Assembly (NCBI GenBank): GCA_036001325.1
Contig: DASYUK010000375.1
Span: 1-64,000, forward strand
Length of the DNA stretch: 64,000 nucleotides
Direction: 5' to 3'
Origin: DASVHS01 sp036001325
Lineage (GTDB): Bacteria > Acidobacteriota > Thermoanaerobaculia > Gp7-AA8
The position numbers and the translations under genes were made by a program. This document shows positions 1-9,357 of this stretch, one piece after another (the stretch's first letter is position 1; each line of letters begins with the position of its first letter). Below the pieces are notes generated by a model. That model had not been told where the DNA came from. It was given only the letters and a program-made list of their open reading frames with translations, and did no database searches.

Positions 1-589
1 CACGACGGGCCAGTGGAACAACTGGGGACGGTCGATCCGCGCCAGCGACATCGGCCTCGATCCGGCGACGATTCATTCCACGACCGCGACGCCGGTGACG
101 TTCGAGATGCGCCGGGAGCCGGGGACGATCAGCTTCGAAGGGACCTTCAAACGCGGAGATGGTGCGGGACAGCTCTCCTTCGCACCCAACCCCAACTTTG
201 CCGCCTCGATTCGCTCCCTCGGCATCGAAGACGATCTGTTCGTCGATCGGACGGATGACGAGAAGCTGCTCAGCCTCGCTCTCGCCGATGTGACGATCGC
301 CTACGCGCGATCGATGAAGTCGATCTTCCCTGACATCACTTTCCGCGAACTGCGGCGAGCGCGCGGCGTCGATTTGACGCCCGACTATGTGACAGAGATG
401 CGCGCCGTCGGGGTCAACTTCGCGAGCGCTCATGACGCCGTCCGTCTGAAATCGCTCAATGTCACTCCGAAATACGTCAGCGAGCTCGCTGCCGCCGGAC
501 ACAAGAATCTGTCGTTCGATCAACTGCGCAAGCTCGCCGCACACGGCGTCACGCCGGAGTTCATCCGGCGCATGACCCGAAAGGACTGA
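1..589 (+). CDS. Helical-repeat secreted protein, paralogue 1 (5' end outside window)
   Basis: The reading frame is open from base 2 to the stop at 587-589, so the gene enters from the left; 195 residues are visible. The visible N-terminal half (GTISFEGTFKRGDGAGQLSF) matches the same region of the next gene (ALEGTFKGGYGGGQFTF). Downstream are degenerate copies of a roughly 29-residue repeat with core (D/V)TP-x-(Y/F)-(V/I)-x-(E/R)-M. The next gene starts three bases after this stop, so the two are probably co-transcribed tandem duplicates. The function of this repeat class is not known to me; such repeats are, as I recall, common in Acidobacteria, often in exported proteins. The part with any signal peptide is outside the window. 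Confidence 0.75.
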   Translation, partial: TTGQWNNWGRSIRASDIGLDPATIHSTTATPVTFEMRREPGTISFEGTFKRGDGAGQLSFAPNPNFAASIRSLGIEDDLFVDRTDDEKLLSLALADVTIAYARSMKSIFPDITFRELRRARGVDLTPDYVTEMRAVGVNFASAHDAVRLKSLNVTPKYVSELAAAGHKNLSFDQLRKLAAHGVTPEFIRRMTRKD

Positions 590-592
590 ACC

Positions 593-1564
593 ATGACCCG
601 CCGCATCATCCTCGCTGCTCTTGTGTACCTTCTCGCCTTCACGGCCCGCGCCGACATCCGCGGCTCGTGGACCGCTTCTTTCGAAGAATCGGACAAGATG
701 CACTTCAATTTCGTGCGTCGTCACAGCAACAACGGTCAGACGATGTCGCTCACGCAGTTCAGCGGACTGACCGAATCGCAGGTCCGCGCCGAGACACAAA
801 CGCCGGTGCAGTTCACGATGCAGCGTGAGGCCGGGAGCATGGCGCTGGAAGGGACCTTCAAAGGTGGGTATGGCGGCGGTCAGTTCACATTCACACCGAA
901 TCGCCGCTATCTCGACGATGTCCGAGCCCTCGGCGTCGATACGCGCGAGATCACGGATGACAAAGACGACGTCGATGAGCACCTGATGGGTCTCGCGGTG
1001 CAGGACGTTTCGACCGCCTACATCAAATCGATGCAGGCCGCGGGATATCGCGTCGGCCTCGAGAAGTATCTGGAGATGCGGATCTTCAACGTCACCCCGC
1101 AGCTCGTCGCCGAATTTCGCGACCTCGGCTTCGACAAGATCGACGCCGACGATCTCGTCGCCACGCAGATTCATGGCGTCACGCCGCAATACATCCGCGA
1201 GATGCGCGCCGCCGGCTACACGAATCTCGATCTCGATGACCTGCTAGCCACGCGCATTCATCACGCCACTCCCGAGTTTGCGAAAGAGATGAAGGCTCTC
1301 GGATACGACGTGAAGATGGAGGATCTCGTCGCGTTCCGTATTCACGGCGTGACCCCGGCGTTCATCCGCGAGCTTCGCGAGCTCGGCTACACGAAGATCG
1401 CCGCCGACGATCTCGTGGCGATGCGCATTCACGGTGTGACGCCGAGCTTCATCCGTCAATTCAAAGAGGAGGGCTATGAGCACATCCCGGTGCAGAAGCT
1501 CATCGAGATGCGGATTCACGGGATCGACGCGCAATTTGTGAAGCGGATGAACGGATCGAAGTGA
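593..1564 (+). CDS. Secreted protein with 29-residue VTPxFI helical repeats, paralogue 2
   Basis: A 323-residue protein. Residues 1-20 (MTRRIILAALVYLLAFTARA) form a signal peptide ending in ARA. Residues about 21-130 are a beta-rich N-terminal domain shared with the upstream paralogue. From about residue 150 to the end there are five to six tandem 28-29-residue units of the form VTPxFIxExxxxGYxxixxDDLvaxRIHG, probably a superhelical repeat surface. I infer an envelope-located binding or scaffolding protein; no catalytic motif is visible. The last 65 bases (1500-1564) overlap antisense with the 3' end of the converging VIT/VWA gene. Confidence 0.85.
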   Translation: MTRRIILAALVYLLAFTARADIRGSWTASFEESDKMHFNFVRRHSNNGQTMSLTQFSGLTESQVRAETQTPVQFTMQREAGSMALEGTFKGGYGGGQFTFTPNRRYLDDVRALGVDTREITDDKDDVDEHLMGLAVQDVSTAYIKSMQAAGYRVGLEKYLEMRIFNVTPQLVAEFRDLGFDKIDADDLVATQIHGVTPQYIREMRAAGYTNLDLDDLLATRIHHATPEFAKEMKALGYDVKMEDLVAFRIHGVTPAFIRELRELGYTKIAADDLVAMRIHGVTPSFIRQFKEEGYEHIPVQKLIEMRIHGIDAQFVKRMNGSK

Positions 1565-4514
1565 CATAACGCACGTCACCGCCTCCCCGCACCAGTCGGA
1601 AAGGATGCACCTCCACTGAAGGGTCGACACCCTCTCCGCGGTCGCGCATCACCACGACGATTCCGCGACTCACTCCCATCGGACCGGCCGCGAAGTAGCG
1701 GACTCCGACGTGATACGTCCCCCGATCGAGGTGTCCGGTGCGGATGACCTCCGGCCCGAGGCCCTGCGTGATGTCCTGATACAGCGTCAGGCCGGAGCGA
1801 TTCTCCTTGTGGCCGTAGAAGCACTCCTCACCGGCCGGATCGACCACGTGTAGGTCAACGTCATTTGCGTCCGTCTCCCACGCCAGCGACACACGCAGGG
1901 CATCGTGACGATCGAGATCGACACGAAACTCGCGGGCGCGCTCGACGATCTCATTGCGCCGTTGCGGTGACTTGCCGAGGATCGTTCGATAAACGTATGC
2001 AAGCTCTTCGCGATCGACTCGCTGTGCATCGCCGTACCAGTTCGGGAACGTCTGGCGTGTCGCCGACTCCAGAACGCGCGCCGCTTCTTCCGCACGCCCA
2101 TCGAGCCACAGCATCAGCGCGAGATGTCGATAGCTGTTGACGCGATCAGGACGCAGCGCGAGTGCGCGGCGGAGCGGCGTCTCGGCGAGTGACGCCCGGC
2201 CCACACGCACCAGCAGCAGGCCGGCGCGCTGCAGCAGCTCCGGTTTCGCTCCGGCCACTTCGATGATCGATCCGTACGCTCTCGCGGCCTCGATGCGATT
2301 GCCGAGATGTTCGTCGGCGCCGCCGAGGACTTCGTAGACTTGCGGATTCTCGGGGTCGTAAGGCTGCCATGCGAGAGCAAGGCTTCGCAGCTCCTGCCAC
2401 TGCTCGAGCGCGGCAAGCGCCTCGCTCAACTGGTTGTACAACTCGCGATCGCGCGGATCGCTCTTCAGTGTCCGTTGCAGCGCTTCCACCTGATCACGCG
2501 TCGGCAGTTGGCGATGGATCCATCCTAGATCGGCGCGCTTCTCCTCTTCGCGACGCGGAGGTGGTGGCGCCGTCATCGGCGCAGGTGCCTGCCGCGACAC
2601 CGTGATGCTTTCCGCGACTGCATCACGGGCAGCAACGGGCGCCGCCGGGACGGCGACGTTGGACTGCGGAATGGCGCTCAAGACCCCTGTTGTCGCTTTC
2701 GCGCTCTTCTGCACCGCGATCGGCAGCGGTCGCGGTTGCTCGGCTCGCCGATCGATGCGCGCGATGCCGCCGGCGTCGATCGTCAGGATCGCCGCCAGCG
2801 CGCGACGATCGAGTCCGAAGCGCTGGTAATCCCATTCGCTCTCCAGCACGAGCATCGTCGTGCGGGGAATGACGACTCGCTGCTCGACACTGATCCTCAC
2901 CTGCTCCGTCTGCAACGCCTGGCGCACCGCTTCTGATGACTCGTTCGCTTCGCGCTCGGCGAGCGATTCGAGATAGGCGCGATACGCTTCGCGCTCGAGC
3001 AGCGGCGCGAAATTGCTACTCAAGTGGAGGACAGGCGCCCCTGCCTGTCCGCCGAGCCGAGCTCCCACTTCCCCGCCCGCCCGCGTTTTGCCGAGGACGA
3101 TGACTTCATCGCCCGGCTGAACGTCGTCGATGTGCGTCGGGTAGAACCATTCGGCTTGAGCGTCGGTGATGTCGAATGAGGCGCCGAGCGGTTTGCGCAA
3201 AACCTCGGCCGCGGCGCGAGCGTCCTGTTCGAGCGAATCTGTGAATGGCACGTGAGCGATGCGGCCGCGACCGGCGGTGAGCGCTTTCGCGACACTCGCC
3301 TCCTCGCGCGAACCGAGGATCAGCGCGTTGATGCGAACACCGGCCGGAATCGCGTGAATCGCGCGGTTCATTTCGTTTGATTCCGTTGCGCCGAGGGTCG
3401 CGACAAAGTCGCTCACGAACACGATTGCGCGTCCGGAAATCGCCTGTGCCGCGTGTCTCATTGCCGTGGCGAGATCCGTTCCGCCGAGGAAGCGGCGCGC
3501 TTCGAGGAGCGGGCGGATCGAGCGAGACATCTCCGCCGCACTTCCCGATCCGAGAACCGCCACGTCGTGATCGAATGCATTCACCTGGACGCGATCAGAC
3601 GACGGCAGCGCACCGAGGATCGTCGTCAGTGCCTCGATGCGGTGGTCGGCGCCCTCGGCACTCGACGCTGATGTATCGATGTAAAAGAGCCAGTCGTGCG
3701 ACTGCTGTCCGCTTGATGCAAGACGAACAGTCGGACGAAACGAAGCGAGATAAAAATCGCCGGCGGTGAGCACGCGCGCCGCCGCATCAGCCTCAGAACG
3801 CCACGAGAGCGCGATATCGCGTGCCGGCGTGTAATCGTGCTCATCGAGAGAGTAGACGTCGGTTGTGTTGTGAGTCAGTTCTGATTGCGTCGACGCTTCG
3901 CCGGACAGAGGTGAGACAAACGCGCGAAATGTGAAGTGCTCCACATGCGAGATCCCGCGCAGCGGGAGCGTGTACGTCCGTACGCCATCGCGCAGCGGCA
4001 GGAGGGCCGAGTACGACAGGAGGATGCGCACGGACGCATTGGCCTCGATCGGGAAAATGCGCGCTGAGAAGCGGTTGCCCTGATCCTGCTCGAGCAGCGC
4101 GGGATCTCGCATCTGATGCAGAAACTGCTCGTACACCTGATTCGCGCGAAGCCGCTCGACGACTTCGCCTTCCATCAATTGACCGTTCACTTCCTTCGCG
4201 AAGCGGCTGATCGCCGCATTGGGCGGAAGCGTGCAGGCGAAGCGGCCTTCGATGCGCCGCGGCTTGGGATTACGAAACCGGAACTCGAGCTCCGTGAGCG
4301 AGAGCATTCCGTGAATGGCCGCGCGCGCGGAAAGTTGCTCGAGGATCAGCTCCTGCCCGTCGGCATCCGAAAGAGAAATCGGCGCGCTACTCTGTGGAGC
4401 GCCGCCGCCCCCGGCGGCGATTTTCTTCTGCGGCTGTGCTGCGCTGAGCAGACAAACCGCCGCCCCGAGAACCAACGCAGCCGTGAGCGCGAGTGAGCGT
4501 GAATACGATTGCAT
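1500..4514 (-). CDS. VIT/VWA-domain exported protein with TPRs and a C-terminal beta domain
   Basis: A 1004-residue protein. I start it at ATG 4514, which has GGAGGA just upstream, rather than at the in-frame ATG 4532. A signal peptide (about 1-27, ending SAAQP) is followed by a VIT domain (about 45-230) and a VWA domain (about 272-440) with a MIDAS-type motif DTSAS near residue 280. A Pro/Ala-rich linker, three to four TPR-like helical pairs (about 655-830) and a C-terminal domain containing DANDVDLHVVDP (DUF2135-like) complete it. VIT/VWA proteins in bacteria are usually exported binding or scaffold proteins; the ligand here is unknown. The stretch GGQAGAP near residue 490 is encoded by a palindromic repeat (3022-3051), and the Gly-rich GGGGAP near residue 36 by a related sequence. 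The 3' end overlaps the converging gene by 65 bases. Confidence 0.88.
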   Translation of the reverse strand: MQSYSRSLALTAALVLGAAVCLLSAAQPQKKIAAGGGGAPQSSAPISLSDADGQELILEQLSARAAIHGMLSLTELEFRFRNPKPRRIEGRFACTLPPNAAISRFAKEVNGQLMEGEVVERLRANQVYEQFLHQMRDPALLEQDQGNRFSARIFPIEANASVRILLSYSALLPLRDGVRTYTLPLRGISHVEHFTFRAFVSPLSGEASTQSELTHNTTDVYSLDEHDYTPARDIALSWRSEADAAARVLTAGDFYLASFRPTVRLASSGQQSHDWLFYIDTSASSAEGADHRIEALTTILGALPSSDRVQVNAFDHDVAVLGSGSAAEMSRSIRPLLEARRFLGGTDLATAMRHAAQAISGRAIVFVSDFVATLGATESNEMNRAIHAIPAGVRINALILGSREEASVAKALTAGRGRIAHVPFTDSLEQDARAAAEVLRKPLGASFDITDAQAEWFYPTHIDDVQPGDEVIVLGKTRAGGEVGARLGGQAGAPVLHLSSNFAPLLEREAYRAYLESLAEREANESSEAVRQALQTEQVRISVEQRVVIPRTTMLVLESEWDYQRFGLDRRALAAILTIDAGGIARIDRRAEQPRPLPIAVQKSAKATTGVLSAIPQSNVAVPAAPVAARDAVAESITVSRQAPAPMTAPPPPRREEEKRADLGWIHRQLPTRDQVEALQRTLKSDPRDRELYNQLSEALAALEQWQELRSLALAWQPYDPENPQVYEVLGGADEHLGNRIEAARAYGSIIEVAGAKPELLQRAGLLLVRVGRASLAETPLRRALALRPDRVNSYRHLALMLWLDGRAEEAARVLESATRQTFPNWYGDAQRVDREELAYVYRTILGKSPQRRNEIVERAREFRVDLDRHDALRVSLAWETDANDVDLHVVDPAGEECFYGHKENRSGLTLYQDITQGLGPEVIRTGHLDRGTYHVGVRYFAAGPMGVSRGIVVVMRDRGEGVDPSVEVHPFRLVRGGGDVRYVTSIRSSASQIARRSRESASR
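3022..3051. repeat. Palindromic repeat (AGTGGA...GACAGGCG family) inside the VIT/VWA gene
   Basis: The sequence GGACAGGCGCCCCTGCCTGT, followed by CC, is an inverted repeat (GGACAGGCG / CGCCTGTCC type) preceded by AGTGGA, read in frame in the host gene. The same element in paired inverted copies occurs at 56626-56709, and a sister sequence with GCGCCGGCG arms at 61747-61812 and 38406-38437. Confidence 0.7.
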
Positions 4515-4564
4515 CGACTTCCTCCACGACATTGGACACGGCCACGTCGCTAGAGGAAACCGCT

Positions 4565-5577
4565 TCAGTGCTTGACTGCGCGCCGCCTCGACGGAAGGCG
4601 CGACGGCTGCCAGCCGAGCTGCACGACCTCGAAGTCGCCGGCTTTCAGGGCCGCGAAGGCCGGATTGAGCAGATCGTTGTCCCAGCGCGCGTCATACGTC
4701 CCGCTCACGTACATGTCGCTGCCGTTGTCGGCGACGATCAGGCCGTAAGTTTTCATCGCCTGAAAGATTTTGCGCAACGGCTCGGCGAACGACGAGAGGT
4801 CTTGGATGCTTTCAGGCGCAAGCGGGCACCCATCGGCAACGCCCCCGCGGTATCTCCCGCTCGATGCGAGGCCGGATACACGTAGCCGTTTGAGGAACGC
4901 ACCGTGACGCGAAACGCGTGACGGATCGGATCGGGACCGTAGACCTCGTCGTAGCGAACAAGGCCCGGCAGGATCGCCAAGCCTGCTGCATCAGCACTGG
5001 TCCAGCCTTCAGGCCGGCGGCTGTTCGAGTCGAGAAGAAACACGGCGCCCGATCCCGCTTCCCACCGCGAGCCGCTCCAGTGCAGGGCGTACAGTTCATA
5101 GAGCAATCGATTGTCGCGATCGATGATCAGCATGTGCCGATCACCTTCGGCGCGCGGATCGTTTCCGGCGAGACCGCCCTCGATCCATTTCTGCTGCGTC
5201 TTGGCCTCTTCGGGAATCGGATAACCGGGCGGGCGGCCGGGAGCGCCGATGTCGCTCTCATCGTCGTAATCGAAGGTGACGGGAACGAGCGGCTGCGTCG
5301 CCGAGACGGCGATGTACGGCATTCCGTAGATCGGAGCGTCGGCGTCGCCGCTGTCGCCACCGAAGTCAGGATGCAACCCCCGCGACACGCCGATGAACGA
5401 AACGAGCGCAGCGCTCGCTGGATCGACTGGCGCGCCACTGATGTCGGTATTCCACCAGTTGTCAGGGGGAAAGAGCGGCAACGGAGATGGGAGCTCGCCG
5501 CCGCGCGCAGGTGTCTGCGCAAGGGCTGCGACCGCGAGCGAAAAAGCAAGCAGCGCGACGGCGATTCTCACGGGCAT
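4565..5577 (-). pseudogene. Frameshifted conserved secreted protein
   Basis: Two frames together make one protein of about 335 residues. The first frame (from ATG 5577, signal peptide MPVRIAVALLAFSLAVAALA) runs through DNWWNTDISGAPVD, DRHMLIIDRDNRLLYELYAL and YVYPASHRAG, then degenerates after ARLRLKAS. The second frame resumes with IQDLSSFAEPLRKIF and continues with YGLIVADNGSDMYVSGTYDA to the stop at 4565. The switch lies at about 4808-4815, where the coding strand reads AAAGCATCCAAGAC; loss of one or four bases (for example one copy of a GCGAGC-like repeat) would explain it. The two parts are collinear members of one conserved secreted family of unknown function. It may be a true pseudogene or an assembly or sequencing error. 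It lies just downstream of the winged-helix regulator gene on the same strand. Confidence 0.75.
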
Positions 5578-5591
5578 CCCGATCACAGGTT

Positions 5592-5933
5592 CTACGCGCC
5601 TCTCGCCGCTTTGATCAGCGCCTCCATATGATTGAGGTATCGCTCGAACGCGCGCCGTCCCGCGGCCGTGAGCGAATACTCAGTCTTCGGCATGCGGCCC
5701 TCGAATGATTTCTTGCAGGTGAGGTAATTCGCCTCTTCGAGCTTTCGCGTATGAACGCTGACATTGCCATCCGTCGTCTTCAGAATGCTTTTCAGCTCAT
5801 TGAATGTGAGGCTTTGATTGGCGGCCAGCGCGCTGACGATCGCCAGCCGTGTCTTTTCGTGAATGAGTCGATCGAAATCGGGGATTTTCGTCTCGACGGG
5901 TTGACGACGTGCCGCCGCTGCTTTAGCCGCCAT
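5592..5933 (-). CDS. Winged-helix DNA-binding transcriptional regulator (HTH_34 type)
   Basis: A 113-residue protein with a single winged-helix domain: DRLIHEKTRLAIVSAL, then LTFNELKSILKTTDGNVSVH (recognition helix), then a wing ending KTEYSLTAAGRRAFERYL. This is the compact ArsR/MarR-like family often annotated as transcriptional regulator. It has no metal-binding cysteine pattern and no ligand domain. Its start overlaps by 11 bases the end of the upstream membrane-protein gene. That pairing of a small winged-helix protein with a multi-TM protein is a recurrent two-gene unit, suggesting the regulator controls its own operon or answers to the membrane partner. Confidence 0.85.
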   Translation of the reverse strand: MAAKAAAARRQPVETKIPDFDRLIHEKTRLAIVSALAANQSLTFNELKSILKTTDGNVSVHTRKLEEANYLTCKKSFEGRMPKTEYSLTAAGRRAFERYLNHMEALIKAARGA

Positions 5934-6513
5934 AGCTCCTCGCGATGATGGTGCCGAAGGTCATGTGCAGGACGCCGAAGCCGGCGCCCAGGAGAATGTT
6001 TCCGACGGACAGGGGAACGAAACAGGCGGCGATGCCGAGGATCATGAAGCAGATTCCCATCACTGGAACGACGCGGATGGAGAACGCGCCGCTGCTGATG
6101 AACGACGCGCCGTAGAGAAGCAACCAGACCGCCGGAAGCGGGGCGAACATGTTGGCGCGGATCAGTGCGAGCGTGATCAGCGCTCCGGCGATCAGCGGTG
6201 CGCTGTACGAGATGAAAAAGCGTCGCGCTGGCGCTGCCGTGAACGACACACTCGCGCGCCGCGCCTTTCGAAACATCGTGAACACGGCGATGATCACCGC
6301 GACGACCGCTTCGATCAGCCAGCTAACGACCCACAGCCGCGGTTGAACTGCATAGCGCGACGCGTACACCGACGTCGCGAGCGCCGTCACGCCAATCGCA
6401 AACCCGCCCCAACCCGGAATCGAGGTGAAGGCGGTGGCGCGCTCCATCGCATCGCGGATGTAGCGGATGTTGTGGAGCGCGTGTTCATGAAGCGCGTCGC
6501 TCACGGCGAGCAT
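5923..6513 (-). CDS. Polytopic membrane protein paired with the winged-helix regulator
   Basis: A 196-residue protein. A short cytoplasmic N-terminus contains ALHNIRYIRDAMERATAFTS, then come about five to six hydrophobic segments (for example WGGFAIGVTALATSVYA, LWVVSWLIEAVVAVIIAVF, APLIAGALITLALI, AVWLLLYGASFIS, VMGICFMILGIAACF). No transporter or enzyme motif is visible. It is co-transcribed with, and overlaps by 11 bases, the downstream winged-helix gene. A role as membrane partner or target of that regulator is an inference from order alone. Confidence 0.75.
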   Translation of the reverse strand: MLAVSDALHEHALHNIRYIRDAMERATAFTSIPGWGGFAIGVTALATSVYASRYAVQPRLWVVSWLIEAVVAVIIAVFTMFRKARRASVSFTAAPARRFFISYSAPLIAGALITLALIRANMFAPLPAVWLLLYGASFISSGAFSIRVVPVMGICFMILGIAACFVPLSVGNILLGAGFGVLHMTFGTIIARSYGG

Positions 6514-6523
6514 GGTACGCCAG

Positions 6524-7975
6524 CTAGCGACGCCCTACCGAACGCCGGCGCGCCCGGCCGGTGAACCTCTCGAGGACGTTGCGCGTGATCTGTTGCGCGG
6601 CCGGACTGATCCACCCGCCCGGCGGGGTCGGCGATTCGCGCGTGCCGGTGTCATCGAGCCCGTACGCCCACTCCATCGAGCCCGTGCTGAAGACATACGC
6701 GCCGCTCACCGCCTGGTAGATCGTCATGTCCGAGTAGTCAGTGATCCCGTTGTTGTTGAAGGGAGAATGCGCGAGGCGGATCGTGCCGGAAGGAAAGGCG
6801 CTGAACATTCGGTCGACCTCGTAGCCAAGGAGTCCGGAAAGGTGGTCACCAGGCTTGAGTCCGGTGTTCATGAAGACCCAGTGCGAGGTGTTCTCGACGA
6901 CGATGTCGCCGGTGACCGCCCCGTTGTGAAACGTCCACATGCTACCGATCAGCATCTCTTCGGGAAGATTGATCGGAGGATTGCGCCACAGGGTCGTGAC
7001 GAGGTAGTCGTTGGTCGGATCGCCGTCCTTGGCAATCGGATCGCTCGAGAGCGCGCTTTCTTTGTATCCGACGATCGTGCGGTTCGGCTGCCCTTTCGAA
7101 TCGGTCTCGAGACGAATCTGCCAATAGCTGGTATTCGATGACAGGAAGGCGAGATTCACCCCGCGATCGCGCGCGCGCTCGACGTTGCGACGCATCTCAT
7201 ATGACCAGTACTCGTCGTGGCCCACCGATAAGAACGCGCGATGACGCAGAAGCGTGTCGGGTTGCGCGTGCGTGTCGATATTCGTGCAGTACGTCACGTC
7301 ATAGCCTTCGCGCTCGAGAAAACGAATGGTTGGGTATTCCCAACGCTGAAACTCGGTGAAGCCCGCGCCTGCGCCGTAGGGCCGATCGAACGAGACCTTC
7401 GCCGCCTGCGGTCCGGTGCTGTTGAACGGATAGAGCGACTTCCCGCCCCAGCCGTTGTACGCATTCATCGTCGTGACGCTCGACTGGAACAGAAGACCCG
7501 ACGCTCGCGCATCATCGCGAACGACGAACATGATCCAGTTCTGCTGCCCGCCGGGCTGCGCCGTCAGCTTCGCGATATACACACCGCTCACCCAGTCGTT
7601 GGGAATCGTGATCGTGTACGGATCGGTCCACTGACATTCAATCAGACCGGTGACTGGATCGGGTGTCGGGACCGGCTGCATATGTCCCGCGATATCGTCG
7701 GCATCGAACACGCGTCTGCCGCCCAAACCGCCGTACCATCCCATGCGAAAGACATCGATGTCGAAGGTCTGTGCCGTTGTCGAGACGTAGAAGCTGATCG
7801 ATCCGCCGACGTTGACGCTCGTCAACGACGCGTAGCCTTCGATGTCGGTCGAGCGACCGGCGGCCAGCTTCCACGCCGATGTGCCGGGCCGAGCGTTCTC
7901 GTCCTGGATCGGATTACCGAGGACGGTAGAGGCGATGAAGATCGCGAGGATGAAGGCGTGGCGCACGAAGCACAC
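6524..7975 (-). CDS. N,N-dimethylformamidase beta-subunit-like secreted protein
   Basis: A 483-residue protein with an N-terminal signal peptide (HAFILAIFIASTVLGNPIQ). The body matches the DMFase large-subunit C-terminal family, with FDIDVFRMGWYGGLGGR, TTMNAYNGWGGKSLY, YDVTYCTNIDTHAQ and LSVGHDEYWSYEMRRNVE. In characterised enzymes this fold hydrolyses N,N-dimethylformamide, but most exported homologues have unknown substrates. Here the protein is secreted and stands alone without the small subunit, so amidase activity on DMF should not be assumed. It lies 18 bases downstream of the GH18 gene on the same strand and may share its transcript. Confidence 0.82.
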   Translation of the reverse strand: MCFVRHAFILAIFIASTVLGNPIQDENARPGTSAWKLAAGRSTDIEGYASLTSVNVGGSISFYVSTTAQTFDIDVFRMGWYGGLGGRRVFDADDIAGHMQPVPTPDPVTGLIECQWTDPYTITIPNDWVSGVYIAKLTAQPGGQQNWIMFVVRDDARASGLLFQSSVTTMNAYNGWGGKSLYPFNSTGPQAAKVSFDRPYGAGAGFTEFQRWEYPTIRFLEREGYDVTYCTNIDTHAQPDTLLRHRAFLSVGHDEYWSYEMRRNVERARDRGVNLAFLSSNTSYWQIRLETDSKGQPNRTIVGYKESALSSDPIAKDGDPTNDYLVTTLWRNPPINLPEEMLIGSMWTFHNGAVTGDIVVENTSHWVFMNTGLKPGDHLSGLLGYEVDRMFSAFPSGTIRLAHSPFNNNGITDYSDMTIYQAVSGAYVFSTGSMEWAYGLDDTGTRESPTPPGGWISPAAQQITRNVLERFTGRARRRSVGRR

Positions 7976-7993
7976 CGCAGCAAACGAGATGCC

Positions 7994-9343
7994 CTAGTGA
8001 TGCGCGCTGCGGCGCTTGTTCACCGAAGATTCAACCTGCACCGTGAGCGTCGTCTCGTTCGCGATCGTGCCGCTCGTCATGCGGATCTTCAGCCGATACT
8101 GTCCCGGCGCGGCGTTCGCGTTCGGCGTCAGGGTTAGCACCGCCGGCGCTCCGACGCGCGCGGTCGTAGTGACCGAAAGGCTGCCGGGAAACGCGTCGAT
8201 CTGCTGCACGGCGACATCCGCGATGCCGCTCCAGCCATTGATCGATGTGACCGCGTAGATCACCTGCGACTGCTGTCCCGCTTTCGCCACGAGTACGGTC
8301 GGACCGGCGATGACGAAGTTGCCCGCCACCGGCGTGCCGCCGCTCGATGATGAATTGTGCAGCCGTGCCACGTCGGTCCAGATCGCGGGATCCTCGCCGC
8401 CGGCGCGCCAATGTGCGAAGCCGCCGATCTGCGGATGTTTCTTCAGAATCGCATCGACCTTCTTCGCGTAGCTCGACGAGTCCTGGAAGTACACTGTGCG
8501 ACCGCTGTAGGCGAATGTCGCCTCGCCGTTCGCGTCGTACGCGATCTGCGCGCCGACGCGTTGCGCCAGCGCGACCGCTTCGCTGTACACGAGATCCGTC
8601 GCGTTCGTCCCCTGCCAATCGTAGCCATACCACGGCAGACCCATAATGATCTTCTGCGCCGGCATGGTCGCCTCGGCATACGTCGCGATGTTGTCGAGCC
8701 AATTGAGCGGCGCGATCGCCCCCGCGGCGCTTCCGTCCCAATGATTGTCGTACGCCATGATCTTGACGGTATCGGCGGCCGCGCCGATCGCACGCCAATC
8801 CTCACCAGCGGGGCCGCTCCAGTTGTCGGCGTCGCTCGTCTTCGCACTCACAGTCACCGAGAGCTTCTTTCCCGCTCCATGAAGTTTCTGCGCGAGAAGC
8901 TGCACGAACAGAGTGAAGTTCGGCCTGGCCGCCGCGTTCATGCTCTCGTAGTCGATGTCGATCCCCTCGTACGCGTTCTGCACCACGAGCTGCGTCAGCG
9001 CCTCGGCGTGCTTCTCGCGGAGTGTCGGTGAGCCGACGACGTTCGCCACCAGGTTGCCGTCGAACTTTCCGCCGACGTAGTTCTTGATCGTGGGAACGAG
9101 ATCGATGCCGGCGAGCGCGGCGCGCATGTCGGCCGCTTCGGCGTTGGAGTTCTTCGTGACACCGCCGTCGGCTGCGATCGTGTACCAGCCCGGATTCGCT
9201 TCATCGAGCTTTCCGGCGTTCGACTGCATCGAAGCGAGCGCCTTGCTGTCCCAGGCGGGGACCCAGGCGGACATTCGATACGCGTGCGACGGAATCGCGA
9301 CGGCGAGCAGTACAACTGAGAGCCAACCGGCTCGTGACCGCAT
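7994..9343 (-). CDS. Glycoside hydrolase family 18 secreted protein
   Basis: A 449-residue protein with a signal peptide ending SHA-Y. The GH18 barrel (about 22-320) carries the catalytic DxxDxDxE-type signature as GIDIDYES, with Asp129, Asp131 and the acid Glu133. Further family landmarks are TVSAKTSD, VKIMAYDNHW and MGLPWYGYDW, closest to the YaaH/spore-type chitinase-like branch that acts on chitin or peptidoglycan glycans. Residues about 335-440 form a C-terminal beta-sandwich. ATG 9343 has GGGAGA seven bases upstream. The leader just before it folds as a c-di-GMP-I riboswitch, so the gene is probably under c-di-GMP control. Confidence 0.9.
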   Translation of the reverse strand: MRSRAGWLSVVLLAVAIPSHAYRMSAWVPAWDSKALASMQSNAGKLDEANPGWYTIAADGGVTKNSNAEAADMRAALAGIDLVPTIKNYVGGKFDGNLVANVVGSPTLREKHAEALTQLVVQNAYEGIDIDYESMNAAARPNFTLFVQLLAQKLHGAGKKLSVTVSAKTSDADNWSGPAGEDWRAIGAAADTVKIMAYDNHWDGSAAGAIAPLNWLDNIATYAEATMPAQKIIMGLPWYGYDWQGTNATDLVYSEAVALAQRVGAQIAYDANGEATFAYSGRTVYFQDSSSYAKKVDAILKKHPQIGGFAHWRAGGEDPAIWTDVARLHNSSSSGGTPVAGNFVIAGPTVLVAKAGQQSQVIYAVTSINGWSGIADVAVQQIDAFPGSLSVTTTARVGAPAVLTLTPNANAAPGQYRLKIRMTSGTIANETTLTVQVESSVNKRRSAHH

Positions 9344-9357
9344 GAAGAGTTCTCCCT

